Assembly: GCA_903929135.1 (NCBI GenBank)
Contig: CAIYTH010000002.1
Location: forward strand, 1-64,000
Reading direction: 5' to 3'
DNA length: 64,000 nt
Source: an uncultured Chlorobiales bacterium
Lineage (GTDB): Bacteria > Bacteroidota > Chlorobiia > Chlorobiales > Chlorobiaceae
This document shows, piece after piece, positions 29,992-40,300 of the stretch; position 1 is the stretch's first letter; each line of letters opens with the position of its first letter. The notes below the pieces were generated by a model, which was not told the origin of the DNA, did not search any database, and saw nothing but the letters and a program-made list of their open reading frames with translations. The translations under genes were made by a program, and so were the position numbers.

Positions 29992-31056
29992 TTAGGGGAG
30001 GATGGCGAGCAGCATTTCTTCCAGCACCGCCTTGCCTTCATAGAGGTCGGGTTCGATCGACAGGTAGCAGCATCCTGCATTTGCGAGCAGATCGCCCAGT
30101 TCGCGGTCGTCCCTGATGCGGAACCAGTCCTTTTCCGTCGTGACCGGCAGGAGCCCGAGCCGCTTCGAATCGGCAAGGATCGACCTGACCGATTCTGCGC
30201 TGTAGGGTTGATGGTCACGGAAAAACCTCGTCTCGACGACCTCAGCACCTGCCTCCCCGAGGCTGTGGACGAATCCCTCCGGTGCGCCGATTCCCGCAAA
30301 TGCCAGCACCCTGAGCCCGGTCGTCGGGATGCTATCCAGGGCGGATGTTCCCTTGCTGCCGACCGGCAGCAGTTTTCCGGGCAGGATTCTGGACAGTACT
30401 ACAGGCTTCCCGTAAGGCTTAAGGGCTTCGACGATGGAGGCTGAACGGTTTCCGTCGGTGATTTTGCCGAGGATGAAGATGCCGGCACGCGAGAGTCCGC
30501 GAAGCGGCTCGCGGAGGCGGCCGGCAGGCAGCACCCGGGCCTGCACCAGGGGTTCGCCGGCGTTGATCACCACGATGTCGAGCTCCCTGGCGATCTTCCT
30601 GTGCTGGAATGCGTCGTCGAGCACGATCACGTCCGGCAACCTCCCTGCGAACCTGCGCATGAGCAGCTCCACCCCCTCCTGCCGTTTCTCGGCCACGACC
30701 ACGATCGAGGCGGGATTACGAGTGGCGAGCATGGCGGTCTCGTCACCGGCGTCGCGGCTGCCGAGCATGATTTCCCTGCCGTCCGAGACCAACAGGGCTC
30801 CTTTGGTCCGGCGTCCGTATCCCCGCGAGATGATGGCCGTCGATTTGCCGGATGCGTGGTAGAATTTGACGATCCAGTCGACCAGCGGCGTCTTGCCGGT
30901 GCCGCCGGCGGTGATGTTGCCGACCGAGACCACGGGGAGGGGAGCGCGCCACGTCCTGAAGATCCCGAGGTCGTAGAGTGCGTTGCGGCACCTCATGGCG
31001 AAGCCGTACAGGAGCCCGGCCGGTCCCGTCAGGATGGATGCGAGGTTCTCAGGCAT
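29992..31056 (-). CDS. lpxK: Tetraacyldisaccharide 4'-kinase
   Basis: VVSVGNITAGGTGKTPLVDWI; ISRGYGRRTKGALLVSDG; DVIVLDDAFQHRKIARELDIVVI. Confidence 0.95.
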   Translation of the reverse strand: MPENLASILTGPAGLLYGFAMRCRNALYDLGIFRTWRAPLPVVSVGNITAGGTGKTPLVDWIVKFYHASGKSTAIISRGYGRRTKGALLVSDGREIMLGSRDAGDETAMLATRNPASIVVVAEKRQEGVELLMRRFAGRLPDVIVLDDAFQHRKIARELDIVVINAGEPLVQARVLPAGRLREPLRGLSRAGIFILGKITDGNRSASIVEALKPYGKPVVLSRILPGKLLPVGSKGTSALDSIPTTGLRVLAFAGIGAPEGFVHSLGEAGAEVVETRFFRDHQPYSAESVRSILADSKRLGLLPVTTEKDWFRIRDDRELGDLLANAGCCYLSIEPDLYEGKAVLEEMLLAILP

Positions 31057-31669
31057 GGGCGAAGCGTTCGGAAAGCCTGTTGGCGAACTCGTGAAGCTCC
31101 TCTTCAGAGAAAAACGGGGGGACGTCGATCAGGTGGAGCGTAACCACCACCCTGCTGAACGGCATTGGGATTTCGAACTGGTCCCAGCTTCGCAGTTTGC
31201 GTGCATTCCCGTGGGTAATGTCGGCGAAGAGGATGGGCGCCCGGTTTTCCGATGCCAGCCTCACCGTGCCATACTTGAACCGGTGGATCGGGCCGCGGGG
31301 CCCATCGGGGGTGACGGCCACGACTCCTCCTGAGCTCAGCGCTCCGGCGATGCCCTCCCGGACGGCGTCGCGGCCCCTGGAGCTCGATCCCCTGATGAGG
31401 CGGTAGCCGAGCCGTCCGAGGGTGTCTGAAAGGATCTGTCCGTCGGACGAGAGGCTCACCACGGCAGCGGGTGAGGAATCCGGAAAAAGGCGCTGGACGA
31501 GCAGCCAGCCGGTAGCCATGCTCCCGTGCCAGAATGCGAAGATGATCCCGCTACGGGCTGAAGGCAACCCTTCCGCCGGAACGCGGAGATCCAGACGCAG
31601 GCTGGCGAAGAGCATTTTCAGCAATGGCGCAAGCAGCCGCGTGCCGATCTTTTTCAGGATGATATTCAC
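31049..31669 (-). CDS. Lysophospholipid acyltransferase-like protein (DUF374)
   Basis: IIFAFWHGSMATGWLLV; RGSSSRGRDAVREGI; VVAVTPDGPRGPIHRFKYGTVRLA. Confidence 0.9.
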   Translation of the reverse strand: MNIILKKIGTRLLAPLLKMLFASLRLDLRVPAEGLPSARSGIIFAFWHGSMATGWLLVQRLFPDSSPAAVVSLSSDGQILSDTLGRLGYRLIRGSSSRGRDAVREGIAGALSSGGVVAVTPDGPRGPIHRFKYGTVRLASENRAPILFADITHGNARKLRSWDQFEIPMPFSRVVVTLHLIDVPPFFSEEELHEFANRLSERFAHA

Positions 31670-31838
31670 GAGGGGCGAGGGTGTCAGGAAACGCAGTCGA
31701 GGTTTTCCGACAGGAATTTTTTTAATTGCTTTTTGATGCTTCCTGCATTATATACATCCAGCATTCAGCCGGGTGTAATTTAACAATCCACGCCGACAAA
31801 CCACAGGGTGTTTTGAGGCTATTGCTTCACACGTCAAC

Positions 31839-33122
31839 ATGAATATTCTGATCATCGGAAGCGGAGCCAGGGAGCATGCCATGGCCTGGGCCGCGCTGCG
31901 CAACGGGAAGGTTTCCAGGGTCTTCGTGGCGCCGGGCAACGGCGGAACGGCCATGATGGGCGGCAGGGTTTCCAACGTGCCGCTCAAGGCGACCGATGTC
32001 GATGCCCTGTACGACTTCGCAGTCAGCGAAAAGATCGACCTGACCATCGTCGGACCGGAACAGCCGCTGGAGCTCGGGCTCGTGAACCGCTTCCGCAGCG
32101 CCGGACAGAGGATCGTCGGACCCACCTGCGAGGCTGCAAGGCTCGAGACCAGCAAGGTGTTCGCCAAGGAGTTCATGCGGCGGCATGGCATTCCGACGGC
32201 CGGGTACCATATTTTTCATGACGTTGCTGCCGCGAATAGCCATGTTGAAAGGCTTGCCGCCGGTTCCTGGCCGCAAGTCATCAAGGCCAGCGGAATTTGC
32301 GCAGGCAAGGGAGTGATCATTGCGCTGACCCAAGGGGAAGCGCTGGCCGCGAATACGGCGATGTTCGAATCGCGCATTTTTGGTGATGCCGCGGATGAAG
32401 TGGTCTACGAGGATTTCCTCGCCGGCCAGGAGGCGAGCGTTTTCGCCCTGACCGACGGCAAGCAGTACAGGCTTTTTCTCGCAGCACAGGACCACAAACG
32501 CATCGGCGAAGGCGACACAGGCAAGAACACCGGTGGCATGGGAGCATACGCCCCGGCACCGCTGGTCACGCCCGACGTGATGCGAAAGGTCGAGGAGCGC
32601 ATCATCAGGCCGACCCTCGAGGGTATGGCCGCCGAGGGGTATCCCTATACCGGTTTTCTCTACGTCGGTCTGATGATCGACAACGGTGAGCCGTCGGTGG
32701 TCGAGTTCAACGCGAGGCTCGGAGACCCGGAGACCCAGGTGGTGCTGCCGCTCCTGAAAAGCGATTTCGTCGACGCGCTCCTGGCGAGCCTCGACGGCAG
32801 CCTCGGTTCCGTGCCTTTCGAGATGCATGACGGCGCAGGCGCCACGGTGGTCATGGCTTCGGCAGGCTATCCCGACGCTTACGAGACGGGCGCTGAGATC
32901 ACCATCGATCAAGCTGTCGAAGGGATCGGGGGGGTGACCGTGTTCCACGCCGGAACGAAACAGGATGGGCAGAAACTGGTGACGGCCGGGGGACGGGTGC
33001 TGACGGTGACGGCGCTTGGCGGCGGGCTCAAAGAGGCGCTCGACAGGGCCTATGAAGGTATCGGAAAGATAAAGTTTGAAGGGGCGTATTTCCGGCGCGA
33101 CATCGGCGCCAAAGCCATCTGA
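31839..33122 (+). CDS. purD: Phosphoribosylamine--glycine ligase
   Basis: MNILIIGSGAREHAMAWA; GPEQPLELGLVNRFR; VIKASGICAGKGVI; DHKRIGEGDTGKNTGGMGAYAPAPL; EFNARLGDPETQVVLPLL. Confidence 0.97.
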   Translation: MNILIIGSGAREHAMAWAALRNGKVSRVFVAPGNGGTAMMGGRVSNVPLKATDVDALYDFAVSEKIDLTIVGPEQPLELGLVNRFRSAGQRIVGPTCEAARLETSKVFAKEFMRRHGIPTAGYHIFHDVAAANSHVERLAAGSWPQVIKASGICAGKGVIIALTQGEALAANTAMFESRIFGDAADEVVYEDFLAGQEASVFALTDGKQYRLFLAAQDHKRIGEGDTGKNTGGMGAYAPAPLVTPDVMRKVEERIIRPTLEGMAAEGYPYTGFLYVGLMIDNGEPSVVEFNARLGDPETQVVLPLLKSDFVDALLASLDGSLGSVPFEMHDGAGATVVMASAGYPDAYETGAEITIDQAVEGIGGVTVFHAGTKQDGQKLVTAGGRVLTVTALGGGLKEALDRAYEGIGKIKFEGAYFRRDIGAKAI

Positions 33123-33212
33123 TCAAGTTGTCATATTCAGGGAGTCTTGAAAAAGTGTCATGTGCGTATCGCGGAATACGTTTTCAAGGCGCCCTTCATT
33201 GAGTAGTCTGCA

Positions 33213-33644
33213 ATGAAACTACCTCGTCGAAAGTTCGAAATCATCCAGGAACAGGCCGTCAGGGAGTTGCCCAACGAATGCTGCGGCCTGCTGGTCGGCA
33301 GGAAGGTCGTCGACCATCGCGGCAACATCGACAACATCGTTCTCGAGGTCGCGCCATGCCGGAACAGCCTCTACTATGGACGCGAGACCAGCTTCGAAAT
33401 CTCGTTCCGGGAGTATGAGGATGTGGAGCGTGAAGCACGCGGCCTGGGGTTCGACATCATCGGCTCGTACCACTCGCACATCAACTCCTCTGCGGTGCCC
33501 TCGAAGCACGATATCGACTTCGCGCGGCCAGGCCACTCCATGATCATCATTTCTCTCTACGGGGGCGCTCCCAGGGAGGTTACCTCATGGTTGCGCCGGG
33601 ATTCGGGGGGGTTTCACCAGGAGCAGATCAGGGTGATGGAATAA
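33213..33644 (+). CDS. M67-family (JAMM/MPN+) metallopeptidase
   Basis: ECCGLLVGRK ... GSYHSHINSSAVPSKHDIDFA (E..HxHxxxxxxxSxxD). Confidence 0.9.
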   Translation: MKLPRRKFEIIQEQAVRELPNECCGLLVGRKVVDHRGNIDNIVLEVAPCRNSLYYGRETSFEISFREYEDVEREARGLGFDIIGSYHSHINSSAVPSKHDIDFARPGHSMIIISLYGGAPREVTSWLRRDSGGFHQEQIRVME

Positions 33645-33652
33645 CGGTGCGG

Positions 33653-33703
33653 TCGTAACGCGTGACAGCGGATTCGTGACGTGTCTCGTGTCTCGCGTCA
33701 CGG
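33653..33703. repeat. CGTGAC/GTCACG-rich intergenic repeat
   Basis: gtaacgcgtgacagcggattcgtgacgtgtctcgtgtctcgcgtcacgg. Confidence 0.5.
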
Positions 33704-33787
33704 TTCCCGGCCGTCCTGAAACTCGGAAAAATATTTTGTACATTACGAAACTGAAAGTTTACCACAAGATTTAAACGCGGAATCAAA

Positions 33788-35275
33788 GTGCCAAAACGCG
33801 AGGATATCAAGTCTATTTTAGTGATCGGTGCGGGCCCTATCGTCATCGGACAGGCCTGCGAGTTCGACTACTCGGGCACCCAGGCATGCCGTGCCCTCAA
33901 AGAGGATGGATACCGGGTCATTCTGGTCAACAGCAACCCGGCCACCATCATGACCGATATCGAGCTTGCCGATGCAACCTATATCGAGCCCATCACCCCT
34001 GAATATGTCGCCAAGATCATCGAGAAGGAGAAGCCGGACGCGCTGCTCCCGACCATGGGCGGCCAGACTGCGCTGAACACGGCGGTCAAGCTGGCCGAGT
34101 CGGGCGTGCTCGAGCGCCACGGTGTCGAACTGATCGGCGCCAAGCTTCGCGCCATCCGCAAGGCCGAGAATCGCGAGTTTTTCAGCGATGCCATGAAGAA
34201 GCTCGGCCTCGAGATGGCCAAGGGCTTTTTCGTGCGCAACGAGAAGGAGGCCAGGGAGGCCCTCGATGAGATCGGCCTGCCGATCGTCATCCGTCCTTCG
34301 TTCACGCTTGGCGGCACCGGCGGCGGTTTCGCCGAAACCAAGTCAGACTATTATGATGCCGTGCGCCACGGTCTTGCCGAAAGCCCGATCGGCGAGGTGC
34401 TTGTCGAGGAGTGCCTGAACGGCTGGAAAGAGTATGAGCTCGAGGTCATCCGCGACCTGGCCGACAACGTGATCATCGTCTGTTCGATCGAGAACGTCGA
34501 TCCGATGGGTGTCCATACCGGAGACAGCATTACGGTCGCCCCTGCTCAGACCCTTACCGACCGCCAGTACCAGGAGCTGCGCGATGCATCGATCAGGATT
34601 ATCCGCGAAATCGGCGTCGAAACCGGCGGCAGCAACATCCAGTTCGCCATCAACCCGAAGGACGGACGCATCGTTATCATCGAGATGAACCCGAGGGTCT
34701 CCAGAAGCTCTGCGCTTGCCTCGAAAGCGACGGGATTCCCGATCGCCAAGGTGGCCGCCAAGCTTGCCGTGGGTTACACGCTGGACGAGATCATCAACGA
34801 CATCACGAAGTCAACGCCGGCGAGCTTCGAACCATCGATCGACTACTGCGTGGTGAAAGTGCCCCGCTGGGACTTCGAGAAGTTCAAGAACGTCGATGCC
34901 CGCCTCGGCGTGCAGATGAAGTCGGTCGGCGAGGTCATGGCGTTCGGCCGTAACTTCCGGGAGGCGTTGCAGAAGTCGCTGCGAGGCCTCGAAATCGGCC
35001 GTGCAGGACTCGGCAGCGATGGCAAGGATATTATGAACGTGATCGACATGACCCAGCAGCAGCGCCAGTTCGCCAAGGAGGACCTGCTCGAGAAGATCAA
35101 GATTCCGAAGGCCGACAGGATGTTCTACCTTCGTTACGCCTTCCAGGCCGGAGCGACCGTCGAGGAGATCCATCAGTCGACGGGCATCGATCCGTGGTTT
35201 CTCGACAACATCCGCCAGATCGTCGAGTTCGAGGGCGAGCTCAGGGAGCTGGCCGCTGCAGACAGCGAGTCATGA
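33788..35275 (+). CDS. carB: Carbamoyl-phosphate synthase large chain, half-length (495 aa)
   Basis: [108 protein letters not shown]; ends in a natural stop after the N-terminal half plus linker. Confidence 0.95.
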   Translation: MPKREDIKSILVIGAGPIVIGQACEFDYSGTQACRALKEDGYRVILVNSNPATIMTDIELADATYIEPITPEYVAKIIEKEKPDALLPTMGGQTALNTAVKLAESGVLERHGVELIGAKLRAIRKAENREFFSDAMKKLGLEMAKGFFVRNEKEAREALDEIGLPIVIRPSFTLGGTGGGFAETKSDYYDAVRHGLAESPIGEVLVEECLNGWKEYELEVIRDLADNVIIVCSIENVDPMGVHTGDSITVAPAQTLTDRQYQELRDASIRIIREIGVETGGSNIQFAINPKDGRIVIIEMNPRVSRSSALASKATGFPIAKVAAKLAVGYTLDEIINDITKSTPASFEPSIDYCVVKVPRWDFEKFKNVDARLGVQMKSVGEVMAFGRNFREALQKSLRGLEIGRAGLGSDGKDIMNVIDMTQQQRQFAKEDLLEKIKIPKADRMFYLRYAFQAGATVEEIHQSTGIDPWFLDNIRQIVEFEGELRELAAADSES

Positions 35276-36048
35276 CCTACCTGACAAGGATCCTAGAAAC
35301 CAAGGCAGAAGAGGTAGCGGCTCTCAGGAAGGAACGGCCAGGGCAACGCTATCGCGAGATTTGCCGCGACCTTGCTCCCGCAAGGGATTTCCTTGCTGCC
35401 GTCACCGGCAGCGACAAGGGGATACGGCTCATCTCTGAAATCAAGAAGGCATCTCCTTCGCGCGGCGTGCTTGTAGAGGATTTCAGGCCGCTGGAGCTGG
35501 CTGCAGGGTATGTCGCACTCGGTGCTTCAGCATTCTCCGTCCTTACCGACCGGCTCTATTTCCAGGGTTCGCCCGATTACCTCAGGGCGGTGTCGGCGGC
35601 TTTCCCCCTTCCGGTTCTCCGCAAGGACTTCATCATCGACGAGACCCAGATCTATGATACCCGTCTCATGGGCGCCGATGCGGCGCTGCTGATCGTTGCG
35701 GCTCTCGATCCCGTCCAGCTGAGGGATTACCTCCAGCTTTTCGGTGAGCTGGGACTCCATGCGCTGGTCGAGGTGCATGACCGGCATGAGCTCGATACGG
35801 CAATCGAACAGGGCGCTCGCATCGTCGGAGTCAACAACCGTGACCTGAGGGACTTCACGGTCGATCTGCAGACCTCGGTGCAACTCCGGGCCGCCATGCC
35901 GGACGACGTCGTCGCCGTCGCCGAGAGCGGACTGAAGAGCAAGGCAGATATCGTCATGATGCAGGAGGCCTCATTCGATGCCGCGCTCATCGGTGAAGGC
36001 CTGCTTATCAGCGATGAACTGAAGCAGTTCTCCTGGCAGAAGCCTTAA
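35272..36048 (+). CDS. trpC: Indole-3-glycerol phosphate synthase
   Basis: [76 protein letters not shown] overlap with carB stop. Confidence 0.95.
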   Translation: MTYLTRILETKAEEVAALRKERPGQRYREICRDLAPARDFLAAVTGSDKGIRLISEIKKASPSRGVLVEDFRPLELAAGYVALGASAFSVLTDRLYFQGSPDYLRAVSAAFPLPVLRKDFIIDETQIYDTRLMGADAALLIVAALDPVQLRDYLQLFGELGLHALVEVHDRHELDTAIEQGARIVGVNNRDLRDFTVDLQTSVQLRAAMPDDVVAVAESGLKSKADIVMMQEASFDAALIGEGLLISDELKQFSWQKP

Positions 36049-36064
36049 GGGAGCCTGTTTGGTA

Positions 36065-36109
36065 TGGACAGGATGGACGAAATGGACATGATGGACTGAA
36101 TGGACAGCG
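36065..36109. repeat. Degenerate 9-bp tandem repeat TGGACNNNA x5
   Basis: tggacagga tggacgaaa tggacatga tggactgaa tggacagcg. Confidence 0.88.
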
Positions 36110-36148
36110 AAGGCGATTCCTGAGCTGATTATGAAATAAGAGAATTGA

Positions 36149-36174
36149 AAAAGCCCCGGGAGACCGGGGCTTTT
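36149..36174. terminator. Terminator between trpC and rpe (convergent)
   Basis: aaaagccccgg-gaga-ccggggctttt perfect 11-bp stem. Confidence 0.85.
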
Positions 36175-36185
36175 GACGTTCAGGA

Positions 36186-36848
36186 TCAGGCGAGGCCCTT
36201 GATTTTTCTGGCTGCTGCGGCAGGATCGGCGGCCCTGAAAAAGGCCGTGCCGGCGATGAGTGCGTCGGCTCCGGCGGCGGAGAGTTCGGCCGCGTTCTCT
36301 TCGGTTACGCCTCCGTCAACGGCAATGAGCATCTGCGGATTCATGTTCCGGCGCATCTGGTCAAGACGGGCGATCTTGTCGATCGACGAGGGAATGAATT
36401 TCTGGCCGCCGAAACCGGGGTTGACCGACATCAGCAGGACGAGGTCGAGGTCCGGAAGGATCGATTCAAGCACTGAAACCGGGGTGGCAGGATTGATCGA
36501 AACGCCCGCTTTCGCTCCCAGGCTTCTGATGAACTGTATCGTGCGGTGCAGGTGGGGGCACGCTTCCTGGTGCACGGTGACCTGATGTGAGCCGGCCTTC
36601 ACGAAATCCTCGATATAGCGGTCAGGATCGGCAATCATCAGGTGCGTGTCGACGACGAGGCTGGTGTTTTTGGCGATCGCCTGGACGACGATCGGGCCGA
36701 AAGTGATGTTGGGTACGAATGCTCCGTCCATGACGTCGCAGTGTATCCAGTCCGCACCCGCCTTCTCGGCCAGTTCGAGCGAAGATTTCAGGTCGGAGAA
36801 ATCCGCCGAGAGGATCGACGGTGCAATGAGCGTTGATTTGCCTGGCAT
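36186..36848 (-). CDS. rpe: Ribulose-phosphate 3-epimerase
   Basis: LIAPSILSADFSDLKSSLELAEKAGADWIHCDVMDGAFVPNITFGP; SVNPGFGGQKFIPSS; VDGGVTEENA. Confidence 0.96.
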   Translation of the reverse strand: MPGKSTLIAPSILSADFSDLKSSLELAEKAGADWIHCDVMDGAFVPNITFGPIVVQAIAKNTSLVVDTHLMIADPDRYIEDFVKAGSHQVTVHQEACPHLHRTIQFIRSLGAKAGVSINPATPVSVLESILPDLDLVLLMSVNPGFGGQKFIPSSIDKIARLDQMRRNMNPQMLIAVDGGVTEENAAELSAAGADALIAGTAFFRAADPAAAARKIKGLA

Positions 36849-36892
36849 AACGGTTACTGCGCTATTGTTGGGAAAAAAGAGGGTTTTAGATA

Positions 36893-39142
36893 TCAAAAAG
36901 CCTCGCCAATTCCAAAATTGAAGGTGAGGTTCTTCAGGCTCCAGTCCCGTATCTGCCATGTGTCGTCGATTGCGGCCGGATCGTGGACTTTCCATGCGAA
37001 GTCGAACCTGAACGGACCGATGGGCGAACCGATGCGCATGCCGGCTCCGGCATCCCAGGCGAAGTCGCGCCTGAGCGATTCAAAGGTCAATGCGTAAGGG
37101 CCCTTGCGATCCCAGATGTTGCCGATGTCGGTGAACAGGGTTATGCCTGAGGACTGGCCGAGAAACCTGAAGAGCTTCATGCGGTACTCCATGCCCAGCT
37201 CGAGCTTTATGTCCGCGCCGAAGTTCGAAGCCGCCACACTGACGCTGTTCGCCGGGCCGAGGGTGTTGAAGAGCCATCCCCGCATGCTGTTGGAGCCGCC
37301 AGCATAGAAGCGGCGGTCTTCAGGTGTGGTGTTCGACTTGCCGTAAGGGTTCATCCATCCCATCGAGATCCTGCCTGCAAGCTGCCGGTCGGGAGACAGG
37401 TCTTTTGCAAACGAAACCTGTGTATCGAACTTGTAGTATTGTGAATAGGCTGTGCCGAAGATCTGCGGATCCGAGTTCTGGAAATTCTGATAGCTTTTCG
37501 TGTCGATGTATTTGTCGATCAGCCAGAAAAGGCTGCCGGACTCTTCTGCCGTGGCGCTGACGTTCCATGTCGTTTTCCTGAATATGGACGGGGTGTTCCG
37601 GTTCGAATAGTTGTACTGCAGCCGGAAGGTCTGGTTTATCCTTTTCTGGAGAAGACTGTCTATTCCTTTTGTTACCGCAGCTTCGTTGTTCGGATTGATG
37701 CCGATATTGCTGGCGAGCTGTGATTTGAAAAGCTGCCTGAAGCCGCGCAGCGAGTCCTTCTGGGCAAGCTGAATTTCGAAAAAGTCGAAATTCAGACGAG
37801 ACGCGTTGGTGAGGCGCGTGCTGTAGCTGGCCCTGATGAGCTCCTTGTGGCTTGTCAGCAGCACCGGAAGCGTCGATTGTGAGTACTCCGCTGTCGTGGT
37901 CACCATGGCGCCCTGCCGTTTCAGGACCGGCATGGCCAGATTTCCCTTCAGGCTCAGGTCATAGAGTCGTGCGTGGTCGTACTGGTCCGGGGTCATGCTC
38001 CCGACCAGGTTGTTTTTCGTGGTGGTCTGTGCGCCATAATCGACCGAAAGCCGCAACTGCTCGGCACCGCCGAAGAGGTTCCTGTTCTCATAGGCGAGCG
38101 AGCTGCCGAGGAAGAGGGGTCCGTAACGGTTATCGACCAGGAGCTTCGGCTCGATCAGGTGTTTCGGGCTCGGGATGAGATGGATTGTCGTATAAAGGGT
38201 GCTCTTCTTCAGGGAGTCGTTTTCGATCGAAATCGATGAGAACAGGTTTGTGGAGCCGAAATTCTGCAGGGTACGCTGCTCGAGCGAATGCTTCGTCGAA
38301 TTGCCCGGCCGATAGGCGACCGAGTAGGTGATCAGGTCATTCGAAAGCTTCTGCCTTCCGTAGATCGTCACCGCCACGCTGTCACGCATGAAGCTGCTGG
38401 CCGTTTTCCGGTCATCCTTCTGGAGCGGATCATGGACCACGACGTTGACGGGCCCGTAGGAGACCTTGCCGGGTAGATTGATGAGATAATGGATGCCGGC
38501 GTTCAGCCCGACAGTATCGACCTTGATCCTGATGCTGTCCGGATGGAACATCGCGTATCCGTGGTCCCTGAAGAACTCAAGGGTACGCTCCCTTTCCAGG
38601 ATAAGCTTTTCCACCGAGAAGATATCCTTTTCCTTGATCCTGCTCTGGGAGATGTACCGCATCCGGAGCCTGGACGGCAGGCTGTCGATTCCTTTATAGG
38701 TGATCGTATCGACCTTCGACGGCTTGTTTTCATGAATACGGATCAGCAGGTCGACTTTTCTCCGGTTGCTTCTGCGCGTAATGGTGGTGTCGACGGAGGT
38801 CGAGAAATAGCCCTTGTAGGTGTAGAGCTTTTTGATCAGGCCAACATCCTTGTCGAAGTCATCGGGGATGAACGGTCGGGCAGAGCTGGCGAAAAGGCCG
38901 GTTCCGAGGAACGAACTGGAGGTTGTGGTCAGCATGATGCCCAGGATCTCGTCGGTCGAGGCGGCCTTGTTGCCCTTGATAGTGATGTGTCTGACGGTGA
39001 CGGGCTGGGTCTTGTCGGATGACGATCCGTTCCTGGCCTGGATCGCCTCGGGGGAGAGGAGAAGGCATGTCAGGACGAGCACCCGGGTCGTCCTGAAGCG
39101 GGAAGTCAGTTTAAAAAAAAAACATTTCAGCCTTTGGCTCAC
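36893..39142 (-). CDS. BamA/TamA (Omp85/D15)-type outer membrane protein
   Basis: POTRA-like N-terminus (VRHITIKGNKAASTDEILGIM), C-terminal beta-barrel with FYAGGSNSMRGW, LFTDIGNIWD, GAGMRIGSPIGPFRFDFAW, NFGIGEAF; GTG start overlaps upstream stop. Confidence 0.88.
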   Translation of the reverse strand: MSQRLKCFFFKLTSRFRTTRVLVLTCLLLSPEAIQARNGSSSDKTQPVTVRHITIKGNKAASTDEILGIMLTTTSSSFLGTGLFASSARPFIPDDFDKDVGLIKKLYTYKGYFSTSVDTTITRRSNRRKVDLLIRIHENKPSKVDTITYKGIDSLPSRLRMRYISQSRIKEKDIFSVEKLILERERTLEFFRDHGYAMFHPDSIRIKVDTVGLNAGIHYLINLPGKVSYGPVNVVVHDPLQKDDRKTASSFMRDSVAVTIYGRQKLSNDLITYSVAYRPGNSTKHSLEQRTLQNFGSTNLFSSISIENDSLKKSTLYTTIHLIPSPKHLIEPKLLVDNRYGPLFLGSSLAYENRNLFGGAEQLRLSVDYGAQTTTKNNLVGSMTPDQYDHARLYDLSLKGNLAMPVLKRQGAMVTTTAEYSQSTLPVLLTSHKELIRASYSTRLTNASRLNFDFFEIQLAQKDSLRGFRQLFKSQLASNIGINPNNEAAVTKGIDSLLQKRINQTFRLQYNYSNRNTPSIFRKTTWNVSATAEESGSLFWLIDKYIDTKSYQNFQNSDPQIFGTAYSQYYKFDTQVSFAKDLSPDRQLAGRISMGWMNPYGKSNTTPEDRRFYAGGSNSMRGWLFNTLGPANSVSVAASNFGADIKLELGMEYRMKLFRFLGQSSGITLFTDIGNIWDRKGPYALTFESLRRDFAWDAGAGMRIGSPIGPFRFDFAWKVHDPAAIDDTWQIRDWSLKNLTFNFGIGEAF

Positions 39143-39366
39143 GTTAATGGTTCTTCGTCGCTGTAGCCGAAATCTTCATCTGTCGGGTAGTCCGGCCAGA
39201 TCTCCTCAAGGCTTTCGTAGAGCTCGTCGCTTTCCGGAAGGTCGAGCAGATTGTCGACAACCTGCTGCGGGGCACCGGTCCTGTTTGCGTAATTGATCAG
39301 TTCATCCTTGGTAACAGGCCACGGCGCATCGGCGATATATCGGGCGAGATCGAGATTCCAGTACAT
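39139..39366 (-). CDS. Small acidic DUF2795-like protein
   Basis: MYWNLDLARYIADAPWPVTKDELINYANRTGAPQQVVDNLLDLPESDELYESLEEIWPDYPTDEDF. Confidence 0.85.
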   Translation of the reverse strand: MYWNLDLARYIADAPWPVTKDELINYANRTGAPQQVVDNLLDLPESDELYESLEEIWPDYPTDEDFGYSDEEPLT

Positions 39367-39390
39367 ACTGTCGCTAGATGATTATTCAGG

Positions 39391-40215
39391 TTAAGAGTTG
39401 TTGTCGTCCTGGTCCTGCATCGCGTCATGCAGGGTCATGAACTTGTCGGGGGAGAGGCCCTCCGGCAAAAATGCCGACGGATTGACCACGACGTTGTCCT
39501 TGCGCACTTCATAATGGAGATGCGGTCCGGTCGAGAGTCCGGAATTACCGGAGAATGCGATGACGTCGCCGCGCCGGACGTGCTGTCCCTGCCTGATGAG
39601 GGCTTTCGAAAGATGGGCATAAACCGTCTGGTAGCCGTTGCCATGGTTGATGATCACCTGTTTTCCGTATCCTTTCTCGAAACCGGAATAGAGCACTGTT
39701 CCGTCGGCAGTCGCGATCACTCTCGAGCCCATAGGGGCAGAAAAATCGGTGCCGGCGTGAAAGAGCATGCGTTTCAGGATCGGGTGCTCTCGCATGCCGA
39801 ATGCGCTCGAGATGTCGCCTTCTACCGGTTTGATCGAAGGCATCGAGGCGATGATCGACGTTCCCTTTCCGGAGGAGGATTTCGTCCTGCCGCTTTGTTC
39901 ATGCTCCCTGTCGATCTGAATGATGAGTTTTTCGATCATCTGCTCGGTCGTCGAAATCAGTTCGTCGGGTGAATCGGATGAAATGAAATCCCGATCGGAG
40001 GAGGCGGAGTGCTTATGCCTGGCGGATTTTTTGGCCATCGTGGATCTCCCGGCGGCATGGAGCGCATCCCGGCCTGAAACGGAAAGCAGGGCAGGTTGGA
40101 CAACAAGGAAAAAAAGTGTTGTCAATGCAGCAATCATGAGCCCTGAACGCACTCTTTCAGGCTTCGCGACCATGTCGATTTTGGCAAGGTAAGCAAGCCT
40201 TTTGGAAGAATACAT
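39391..40215 (-). CDS. M23-family peptidoglycan metallopeptidase
   Basis: ISSAFGMREHPILKRMLFHAGTDFSAPMGSRVIATADGTVLYSG...YAHLSKALIRQGQHVRRGDVIAFSGNSGLSTGPHLHYEVRKD. Confidence 0.93.
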   Translation of the reverse strand: MYSSKRLAYLAKIDMVAKPERVRSGLMIAALTTLFFLVVQPALLSVSGRDALHAAGRSTMAKKSARHKHSASSDRDFISSDSPDELISTTEQMIEKLIIQIDREHEQSGRTKSSSGKGTSIIASMPSIKPVEGDISSAFGMREHPILKRMLFHAGTDFSAPMGSRVIATADGTVLYSGFEKGYGKQVIINHGNGYQTVYAHLSKALIRQGQHVRRGDVIAFSGNSGLSTGPHLHYEVRKDNVVVNPSAFLPEGLSPDKFMTLHDAMQDQDDNNS

Positions 40216-40300
40216 TCAGTGTTCGATTGATTTCATGAGAAGGGTAGAGTCGTTTGAAATTCCGTGAAATATAAAAAAAGTTTTCAGTATTAATCAAAGC

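Noticed and set aside
31827-32948. 373-aa ORF on - strand
   Set aside because: Antisense to purD.
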